From an uncultured Granulicatella sp. (lineage in GTDB: Bacteria > Bacillota > Bacilli > Lactobacillales > Aerococcaceae), in assembly GCF_938030755.1 (NCBI RefSeq), contig NZ_CALHIF010000008.1:1-29581 (forward strand): a stretch of DNA of 29,581 nucleotides. Direction: 5' to 3'. Below, one piece after another: positions 23,789-29,581 of this stretch. Below the pieces are notes generated by a model. It saw only the letters and a program-made list of their open reading frames with translations. It made no database searches and was not told the DNA's origin. The stretch's first letter is position 1. Every line of letters begins with the position of its first letter. Both the position numbers and the translations under genes were made by a program.

Positions 23789-23990
23789 TTTTTAAAGCCT
23801 CCTCTTTAGTATATACAACTGGAATATTCAATTCAGTCTGCGATTTATTTCCCCACATTTCGAGTATCGCAGGACTTAATCCTTCCTTATCCAACAGTTT
23901 AAGAGCAGCAAGCATTTTCACCTTTTCTTTATACGGTCTACTATCCACATACTCTAACGTTCTTAGGTCAATCTGATGTTCTATTTTCAT
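23580..23990 (-). pseudogene. Small ORF upstream of the XRE gene, possible truncated RelE/HigB-like toxin
   Basis: ATG 23990 follows GGGAGG and opens a 136-codon frame. Only its first 67 or so codons precede the XRE gene; the rest runs in a shifted frame through it and looks like shadow sequence. The helical segment VDSRPYKEKVKMLAALKLLDKEGLS recalls the first helices of HigB/RelE toxins, but the usual beta strands with basic residues are absent. I infer a toxin gene that lost its 3' half while the regulator survived. It could instead be an unrelated short gene. The resemblance is weak. Confidence 0.35.
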
Positions 23991-24011
23991 AATTTTCCCT
24001 CCCACTTAAAC

Positions 24012-24045
24012 ATTACCATATTTGGTAATTACCATATATGGTAAT
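24012..24045. promoter_or_regulatory. Tandem palindromic operator
   Basis: Two 18-bp palindromes, one with a mismatched centre (24012-24029) and one perfect (ATTACCATATATGGTAAT, 24028-24045), overlap by two bases. Their centres are 16 bp apart, about 1.5 helical turns. They lie 22-55 nt before the first start codon of the small two-gene unit, where an XRE dimer would autoregulate it. Confidence 0.7.
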
Positions 24046-24132
24046 GTTGCTCTCTTCTTATACTTTTTTGATCTCTTTTAAAAATAAACGAATTAGACTA
24101 TTTCTCCTTTATACTCTGATTTTTTCCAAAAC

Positions 24133-24161
24133 TTGCACAGTTTTATAAAATTAGATACACT
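24133..24161 (+). promoter_or_regulatory. Predicted promoter of tRNA-Arg
   Basis: TTGCAC (24133-24138), 17 nt, TACACT (24156-24161), 11 nt before the tRNA. Confidence 0.6.
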
Positions 24162-24172
24162 TAGAAAAGAAC

Positions 24173-24244
24173 GTCGCCTTAGTGTAGTGGATATCACATG
24201 AGATTCCGGTTCTCATAACAGGGGTTCGACTCCCCTAGGCGGCT
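24173..24244 (+). tRNA. tRNA-Arg (anticodon CCG)
   Basis: It folds into a full cloverleaf. The acceptor is GTCGCCT / AGGCGGC (one G-T pair), the D arm GTG / CAC with AGTGGAT, and the anticodon stem TGAGA / TCTCA with loop TTCCGGT (anticodon 24206-24208). The T arm is AGGGG-TTCGACT-CCCCT. CCA is not encoded and position 73 is T. It reads the codon CGG. It stands alone with its own promoter and terminator. Confidence 0.95.
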
Positions 24245-24258
24245 TACAATATACTCCA

Positions 24259-24288
24259 CGCTACAAACATTGTTTTGTAGCGTTTTTT
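24259..24288 (+). terminator. Terminator of tRNA-Arg
   Basis: CGCTACAAA / TTTGTAGCG hairpin followed by six T. Confidence 0.85.
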
Positions 24289-24294
24289 GATGCA

Positions 24295-24330
24295 CAAAAA
24301 GCAGAACTTGAACTAAATTCAAGTCCTGCT
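24295..24330 (-). terminator. Terminator of the ABC-F gene
   Basis: AGCAGAACTTGAA / TTCAAGTCCTGCT (one mismatch) with a T-run on the minus strand, about 50 nt after the stop codon. Confidence 0.75.
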
Positions 24331-24380
24331 TTATAAGAGGTTGTATCAACTTTCTTCCCTAAAAGTGAAGAATTTAATTT

Positions 24381-25925
24381 TTATGCGAATTTTGAAAAAT
24401 CCCAGATATCTGTCGCTAATCCTTCATAAAATTCAGGTTCGTGACACACCATTAATATACTTCCTTTATATTCTTTTAATGCACGTTTGAGCTCATCTTT
24501 GGCATCAACGTCTAAGTGGTTTGTCGGTTCGTCGAGTACGAGCACGTTTGACTCTTCATTCATCAATTTACAGAAGCGAACTTTTGCTTGTTCTCCCCCA
24601 CTTAAGACTTGCACTTGGCTCTCGATATGCTTACTGGTTAATCCGCAACGAGCGAGCGCTGCACGTACTTCTGGTTGTGTCATCGATGGGAAAGTATCCC
24701 AGATTTCTTCTAAGGCGGTCTTACGATTTCCTTTTGGCGTTTCTTGTTCGAAATACCCAAGGTCGATATAGTCCCCACGCGTTACTTTTCCGTTCAATGG
24801 CTTAATAATCCCTAATAAGCTCTTCAAGAGTGTCGTTTTCCCGATACCATTTGCACCGACAATCGCAATCTTTTGGCCACGTTCCATTTCAAGATTAATA
24901 TGTCCTGTTAATGGACGGTCGTATCCAATCACTAAATCTTCGGCTTGGAAAATGTAACGACCAGGAGCTCTTGAAGTCTTGAAGTCGAATTTTGGTTTTG
25001 GCTTCTCACTCGCTAACTCGATAACTTCCATCTTATCCAGCTTCTTCTGACGAGACATCGCCATATTACGTGTAGCCACGCGCGCCTTATTACGGTTCAC
25101 GAAATCCTTCAAGTCCGCAATCTCTTTTTGCTGGCGGTTATACGCCGCTTCTAGTTGCGCTTTCTTCATCGCATACACTTCTTGGAACTGATCATAGTCT
25201 CCAACATAACGGTTCAACTCTTGATTGTCCATATGGTAAATCAAGTTGACGACACTGTTTAAGAATGGAATATCATGCGAAATCAGGATAAATGCATTTT
25301 CGTATTCTTGTAAGTAGCGTTTCAACCATTCGATATGCTCTGCGTCTAGATAGTTTGTTGGCTCGTCGAGTAATAAAATGTCTGGTTTTTCTAATAATAG
25401 TTTTGCCAGCAACACTTTTGTACGTTGCCCACCACTGAGTTCACTCACATCGCTATCCATCCCAAATGCTGCAACGCCTAATGCACGCGCTACTTCATCG
25501 ATTTTAGCATCCAGAATATAGAAGTCATGGCTATCTAGTCGCTCTTGCAACTCGCCCACTTCTTCCAGCATCGCGTTCATCTCGTCTTCGTTTGCGTCTC
25601 CCATTGCCATATACAATTCATTGATACGCGCTTCTGCGACAAATAAATCGTCGAAAGCTTTTTGAAGGACACTGCGAACGGTCATCCCTGGTTCAAGGAC
25701 GGTATGTTGGTCTAAGTATCCCACCTTTACATTTTTAGACCACTCTATTTTCCCTTCATCGGGTTGTAATTGACCTGTAACGATATTCATGAAGGTGGAT
25801 TTCCCTTCACCATTGGCCCCAACAAGCCCGATGTGTTCCCCTTTTAATAGACGGAAGCTCACATCATTGAAGATGGCTCTTTCGCCGAATCCGTGTGTTA
25901 ATTTTTCTACATTTAAAATACTCAT
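24381..25925 (-). CDS. ABC-F family ATPase (YkpA/YbiT-like)
   Basis: A 514-aa soluble protein with two ABC ATPase domains and no membrane segments, a member of the ABC-F translation-factor group. Domain 1 has GANGEGKST, ELSGGQRTK and LLLDEPTNYLD; domain 2 has GANGIGKTT, LSGGEQAKVR and LVLDEPTNHLD. Between them is a basic helical linker (about 235-310, rich in K, R and Q), the part that reaches into the ribosome in this family. Both sites keep the catalytic Glu. Length and linker fit YkpA/YbiT-type factors rather than drug-resistance proteins, though that is not certain. ATG 25925 has GGAGA upstream; the preceding in-frame TTG is not needed. Confidence 0.9.
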   Translation of the reverse strand: MSILNVEKLTHGFGERAIFNDVSFRLLKGEHIGLVGANGEGKSTFMNIVTGQLQPDEGKIEWSKNVKVGYLDQHTVLEPGMTVRSVLQKAFDDLFVAEARINELYMAMGDANEDEMNAMLEEVGELQERLDSHDFYILDAKIDEVARALGVAAFGMDSDVSELSGGQRTKVLLAKLLLEKPDILLLDEPTNYLDAEHIEWLKRYLQEYENAFILISHDIPFLNSVVNLIYHMDNQELNRYVGDYDQFQEVYAMKKAQLEAAYNRQQKEIADLKDFVNRNKARVATRNMAMSRQKKLDKMEVIELASEKPKPKFDFKTSRAPGRYIFQAEDLVIGYDRPLTGHINLEMERGQKIAIVGANGIGKTTLLKSLLGIIKPLNGKVTRGDYIDLGYFEQETPKGNRKTALEEIWDTFPSMTQPEVRAALARCGLTSKHIESQVQVLSGGEQAKVRFCKLMNEESNVLVLDEPTNHLDVDAKDELKRALKEYKGSILMVCHEPEFYEGLATDIWDFSKFA

Positions 25926-25994
25926 CAACGTTCTCCTTAAGTTTTCTCTGGGTCATTGTATCATAGTTTGCGGTAAATTCAAAAAGGCTCAAAC

Positions 25995-26032
25995 AAATAC
26001 GGAGCAAGAAACGAATTCTTACTCCGCATTTT
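25995..26032 (-). terminator. Terminator of the MATE/ABC exporter operon
   Basis: AAATACGGAGCAAGAA / TTCTTACTCCGCATTT with a 5-nt loop and T-rich flank lies just past the exporter stop codon. Its GCGGAGTAAG arm, on the minus strand, resembles hairpin B of the structured elements. Confidence 0.75.
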
Positions 26033-26036
26033 TCTA

Positions 26037-27749
26037 CTATTTAAATTGTGCTTTGTATAAAGCTGCATACGCACCGTTTTGTGCAAGCAATTCTTCATGC
26101 GTACCGTCTTCTGTCAGTCCATCTTCTGTAACGACAATAATACGGTCTGCATTTTTAATCGTAGCCAGACGGTGAGCAATAATAAAGGTCGTTCTGCCTT
26201 TTGCCAACTCGTCAAATGATTGTTGAATAAACTTCTCCGTTTGCGTATCGAGGGCGCTCGTTGCTTCGTCCAAAATTAAAATAGAAGGATTTTTCAAGAA
26301 AATACGAGCAATGGAGAGGCGTTGCTTTTGCCCGCCTGACAATTTCACACCGCGTTCTCCGATATGTGTATCCACTCCATCTTCTAAATCTTCAATGACT
26401 TCTTTCAGTTTCGCTTGCTCGATGGCACGGTCTACTTCCTCATCTGTCGCATCGAGTCTACCATACAATACATTTTCGCGGATGGTTCCATTAAAGAGGA
26501 ACACATCTTGTTGCACGATCCCAATTTGACGGCGAAGAGACTGTAAAGTGAAACGATTGATATTGGTTCCATCAATCAAGATTTCCCCTTCTTTTAAATC
26601 ATAGAAACGAGGCAATAAGTTCACGAGCGTTGTCTTCCCAACTCCACTTGGTCCAACGAAGGCAACGGTCTGCCCTGGTTCCACCGTTAAGTTGATGTGT
26701 TCCAATACTTTCTTATCGTCTTCATATCCAAACCCTACATTTTTATATTCCACACGTCCTTCAAACGCTGGTGCAGGAATGGCATCGGGTGCGTCTTCAA
26801 TATCGATTTCGATATTCATTAATTCTTTGAAACGACGAAATCCCGCAAATCCTTTTGGATACAGTTCAATCATCGAATTCATCTTATTAATCGGTCCCAC
26901 AAAGACATTAGACAGTAATATGTAGCCGACCAATTCTCCAGCTGTTAAATCCCCCATGACCGTGAAGTAAGCCCCTACGATTAAACTAAAAAGATTAATG
27001 CTGCGCATCAATAAGTAGTTGAAACTACTGCTTGTTCCCATCGTGCGATAAAACGCAATTTTATTCGAACGATACTCTTGAATAAGCTCTTCAAAGAGTT
27101 GTTGCTCGTGGTTTTCGTTCGCAAAAGCCTTCACTACACGCATTCCGCTCAGTACATTTTCTAGACCAGCCGTATAGTTGGCTAATCCCTTGTAGATATT
27201 TCGATTAATACTCGACATGCGACGATTAAATACCGCAAGTGTCACCGCAATAATCGGAACGAAGAATATCGTCAATAGCGCAAGCGTTGGATGGACTTGA
27301 TACATTAAGAAGAATGAACCTATTAAGGTCATAATTGCAATAAAAAATTCTTCTGGCCCATGGTGCGCTAATTCGCTAATATCGAATAAATCACTCGACA
27401 AGCGGCTCATCAATTCCCCAATTTTCATATTATCAAAGAACGAGAAGGATTGTTTTTGAACCTTCGCGAACAACTCACGGCGCATATCCGTTTCAATATT
27501 AATCCCTAAAATATGCCCCATGTACACGACAATAAAGTTCAAAGTTGTCGAGAAGGCATACAGCGCAAGTAATCCAGCTCCCACGAGTAGAATTTGTTGT
27601 AAATTTTGAGACGGTACAATCTTATCGATAACACTTCTCACCATTACTGGAAAGGCAAGCTCGAGAATGGCCACAATCACCGCACAGGTAAAATCGAGTA
27701 AGAATAACTTCTTATATGGTTTGTAATAATGAATAAAATCTTTAATCAC
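26037..27749 (-). CDS. ABC exporter (homodimeric MsbA/LmrA-like type)
   Basis: A 570-aa half-transporter: six helices in about the first 310 residues, then an ATPase domain with Walker A GPSGVGKTT, signature LSGGQKQR, Walker B LILDEATSALD and H-loop IAHR. All catalytic residues are canonical, so it can work as a homodimer, unlike the pair at 187-3721. The start is GTG 27749 with AAAGGAG eight bases upstream. The longer frame to 27785 is the tail of the MATE gene. GTG and the MATE stop overlap as GTGA, giving tight coupling. Likely role: export of drugs or lipids; substrate unknown. Confidence 0.9.
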   Translation of the reverse strand: MIKDFIHYYKPYKKLFLLDFTCAVIVAILELAFPVMVRSVIDKIVPSQNLQQILLVGAGLLALYAFSTTLNFIVVYMGHILGINIETDMRRELFAKVQKQSFSFFDNMKIGELMSRLSSDLFDISELAHHGPEEFFIAIMTLIGSFFLMYQVHPTLALLTIFFVPIIAVTLAVFNRRMSSINRNIYKGLANYTAGLENVLSGMRVVKAFANENHEQQLFEELIQEYRSNKIAFYRTMGTSSSFNYLLMRSINLFSLIVGAYFTVMGDLTAGELVGYILLSNVFVGPINKMNSMIELYPKGFAGFRRFKELMNIEIDIEDAPDAIPAPAFEGRVEYKNVGFGYEDDKKVLEHINLTVEPGQTVAFVGPSGVGKTTLVNLLPRFYDLKEGEILIDGTNINRFTLQSLRRQIGIVQQDVFLFNGTIRENVLYGRLDATDEEVDRAIEQAKLKEVIEDLEDGVDTHIGERGVKLSGGQKQRLSIARIFLKNPSILILDEATSALDTQTEKFIQQSFDELAKGRTTFIIAHRLATIKNADRIIVVTEDGLTEDGTHEELLAQNGAYAALYKAQFK

Positions 27750-29134
27750 GTTTGCTCTCCTTTCGCATAATGTAATGTACTCCAATCTTTTGTCTTATAG
27801 ACGATATGTCCATAAAGAACCGTTAATGCATTTGACAATAACATCGCAATCCATACACCGGTTGCCCCGAGTGCTGTAAAGGCTCCGAGCACCCAAATAA
27901 TCGGCAGGCGCAAGACCCATAGTCGTCCAACTGACATATTCATAGAGTATTTCGTCACGCCACATCCTTGGAAGAATCCGTTGTACGCTGAAAATAAGCC
28001 CATGAAGAAAATAATAAAGGCGGTATAGTTTAAATACTCAACGGCATTCGCCCAAAGAACGGCATCGCTTCTGTCTTTAATAAAGATTCCAAGAATAGGA
28101 GATTGGAAGAAGAAGACAACCACACAGCCGACTGTTGAAATCATCAGCACCCATAGTAATGCTCGTCTAAAGATGGCATGCGCACGGTCATAAAGCCCTG
28201 CCCCCATATTTTGTCCGATAATGGCTGTTAGCGCCGCCCCGATTCCCATCTGTGGTTGCGTCAGTAAATCCGAGATGCGGTTTACCATCGAGTACGCAGC
28301 CAGTACTGACGTTCCATAAGACTGAATGAGTCCATTTAAAACTGTGAATCCTAATGCCGCTCCTCCATACCCAAATGCAGATGGCCATGCGACTTTAAGA
28401 ATCTCTTTCATCACTTCTTTATCCACTTTGACGTGTTTCAAATAGATTTGAATTTCCGATTCCTTACGAACCGCACGAATGGCAAGCACTAGTAACAACG
28501 CTTTAGCAATGATCGTTGCCCATCCTGCTCCTTCAATCCCCCAGTTTAACCCGGTGAGTCCAACAAAAGGAATGGTTGCAAAAATGAAAATAGGATCTAG
28601 AATTACATTTGAAATTGAAGAAGCCGCACTAATCATTGTAATCGTGCGTGTTCTTCCTTGTGCATTTAGCAAGGACTGATAGCCAAAGTAGCAAAAATCA
28701 AAGAATAGTCCAATGAAGTTAATTTTCAAATACGATACAGATTTTGCTAAAAAAGTGCCCTCTGCCCCCATCCATTCCACGAATAGAGGTGCTAAGAAAT
28801 ATCCAATCACCGATAATATGAATCCAAAGAAATACGTTAAAATCATCGCATTTCCCGCATAACGTTTGGCATCTCTGAACTTTCCTGCTCCAAAATATTG
28901 AGCAATGAGTGCAGTTGCTCCAACGCTTATCCCCATTCCAAGAGAAATAAATAAAAAATTCAACGGCCAAATAAACGCTGTTGCCGCAAAATCTTCTGCT
29001 GACAGTTGCGCCACATATAATCCATCCGTCAAATTGTATAAAGTCCGAATTAGATTGTTTATCATTAGCGGAGTCGCAATCGTTAAAATTACACGATTAA
29101 TATGCCCCGTCGTTATAAAATTTTGTTTTTCCAA
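27746..29134 (-). CDS. MATE-family multidrug efflux transporter
   Basis: About 462 aa with roughly twelve membrane helices in two similar halves, for example PLMINNLIRTLYNLTDGLYVAQL in the first and LKVAWPSAFGYGGAALGFTVLNGLI in the second. The family exports cationic drugs or metabolites in exchange for Na+ or H+. I choose TTG 29134, which has AGGTGA five bases upstream and begins LEKQNFITTGHIN. The open frame continues to 29302, but that part crosses the promoter and structured element copy 5. It is translated together with the ABC exporter that follows. Confidence 0.9.
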   Translation of the reverse strand: MEKQNFITTGHINRVILTIATPLMINNLIRTLYNLTDGLYVAQLSAEDFAATAFIWPLNFLFISLGMGISVGATALIAQYFGAGKFRDAKRYAGNAMILTYFFGFILSVIGYFLAPLFVEWMGAEGTFLAKSVSYLKINFIGLFFDFCYFGYQSLLNAQGRTRTITMISAASSISNVILDPIFIFATIPFVGLTGLNWGIEGAGWATIIAKALLLVLAIRAVRKESEIQIYLKHVKVDKEVMKEILKVAWPSAFGYGGAALGFTVLNGLIQSYGTSVLAAYSMVNRISDLLTQPQMGIGAALTAIIGQNMGAGLYDRAHAIFRRALLWVLMISTVGCVVVFFFQSPILGIFIKDRSDAVLWANAVEYLNYTAFIIFFMGLFSAYNGFFQGCGVTKYSMNMSVGRLWVLRLPIIWVLGAFTALGATGVWIAMLLSNALTVLYGHIVYKTKDWSTLHYAKGEQT

Positions 29135-29150
29135 AATAATCACCTGTTCT

Positions 29151-29179
29151 AGTATACATGATATCCTCACCTCTGTGAA
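29151..29179 (-). promoter_or_regulatory. Predicted promoter of the MATE/ABC operon
   Basis: Minus-strand TTCACA (29174-29179), 17 nt, TATACT (29151-29156); each box matches 5 of 6. The transcript would begin close to the TTG start, excluding an upstream start. Confidence 0.6.
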
Positions 29180-29226
29180 CACATACCACGAACAATTCAA
29201 CTTTTCTGTACTTTTAAAGAGCGAAG

Positions 29227-29413
29227 GAGGTTCGCTTTGTGGAACATGGGATTTCTTCATAATAGCTGTAATAGGGCACCGGTTCGAGCCGAAGTCTCTC
29301 ACCTCTAAAACTCAAAGCGGGAGTAAGGAACCCTTCCTAACTCCCGCTAATTCGCTTTTAGTGCCAGCCCCTATTACTACTATTATAGAATCCCATGTCC
29401 CCTCCCGAGCCTC
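29227..29413 (+). repeat. Structured intergenic element, copy 5
   Basis: The outer stem pairs CATGGGATT with AATCCCATG and ATAATAG-CTG-TAATAGGG with CCCTATTA-CTA-CTATTAT. Hairpin A is GGTTCGAG / CTCTCACC with loop CCGAAGT (29281-29303). The second arm pairs CTAAAA (29305) with TTTTAG (29361), with CTCAAA opposite TAATTCGC. Hairpin B is GCGGGAGT, an A-A mismatch, AGGAA, loop CCC (29317-29347). It lies upstream of the MATE promoter, so it is not part of that transcript. Confidence 0.85.
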
Positions 29414-29581
29414 TTTGCATTCTTATAAGGTAGAAAAAGTGTGCTGCTCTGTCTTTCTTCACCAGATTGGATAAATAAACAACTTCCTATTATTTTGCAA
29501 AACAAAATTTCACAGCACGTGACTTTAAGAAGCACCTCATTCTGTCATTAGCCCGTACGAAACACCTACAATGTCGTTTCC
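29414..29581. other. Right edge, no gene seen
   Basis: No frame with a ribosome site. GTGTGCTG near 29440 and CAGCAC near 29514 are loosely complementary but not convincing. The neighbouring gene lies outside the window. Confidence 0.5.

Noticed and set aside
24173..24244. tRNA as an integration site for a mobile element
   Set aside because: No integrase, duplicated tRNA end or other island signature is nearby.
28905..29474. 189-codon open frame on the plus strand opposite the MATE start
   Set aside because: No ribosome site, and it runs through the MATE gene and element copy 5; its residues look like shadow translation.
29430..29530. Sixth structured element at the right edge
   Set aside because: GTGTGCTG and CAGCAC are only loosely complementary, and the CACC entry and hairpins A and B are absent.

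Overview
The window looks like a chromosomal segment of a low-GC Gram-positive bacterium of the order Lactobacillales. The evidence is the AT-rich intergenic DNA, strong AGGAGG-type ribosome binding sites, the cggR-gap-pgk-tpiA-gpmI-eno glycolytic order, MecA and Spx, an independent-type phosphoglycerate mutase and several multidrug exporters. A Granulicatella/Carnobacteriaceae-type host is my guess. The sequence alone does not fix genus or species.

Layout, left to right. 187-3721 (minus): a two-gene heterodimeric ABC exporter with a possible translation-dependent attenuator in its leader. 4021-5511 (plus): thrC. 5561-7049 (minus): a nitroreductase-family flavoprotein and mecA. 7544-10693 (minus): an ABC-2 exporter (ATPase plus two permeases), divergent from a histidine kinase/response regulator pair (10855-12508, plus) with a shared dyad operator candidate between them. 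12637-13035 (minus): spx. 13331-14326 (plus): trpS. 14948-15838 (minus): a ROK-family sugar kinase without the usual zinc ligands. 16221-23290 (minus): the glycolytic cluster, read as cggR, gap, pgk, tpiA, gpmI, eno. 23456-23990 (minus): a small XRE regulator with a possible decayed toxin partner behind a double palindrome. 24173-24244 (plus): tRNA-Arg(CCG). 24381-25925 (minus): an ABC-F ATPase. 26037-29134 (minus): an overlapping MATE and ABC exporter pair.

The most interesting content is non-coding. Five intergenic elements (around 7207-7404, 14366-14539, 14650-14845, 15955-16132 and 29227-29413) share one secondary structure although much of their sequence differs. The structure is a long outer stem closing a junction, a hairpin with two 8-nt arms and a loop of about YCNNRGT, and a second arm. 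In four copies the second arm has a conserved internal loop (GCTTCAAA opposite TAATTCACA) and ends in a hairpin of 8 bp, an A-A mismatch (a bulged A in one copy) and 4-5 bp. Stem sequences change between copies with pairing kept, which argues for selection on structure. All five lie in the same orientation (plus), opposite to most genes here. I do not recognise the family. It could be a structured RNA, a REP/MITE-like DNA element, or an elaborate terminator.

The genes are mostly housekeeping (central glycolysis, threonine synthesis, tryptophan charging, proteolysis and stress control) plus a drug-efflux and envelope-stress complement. No prophage, IS transposase, CRISPR array or rRNA is visible.
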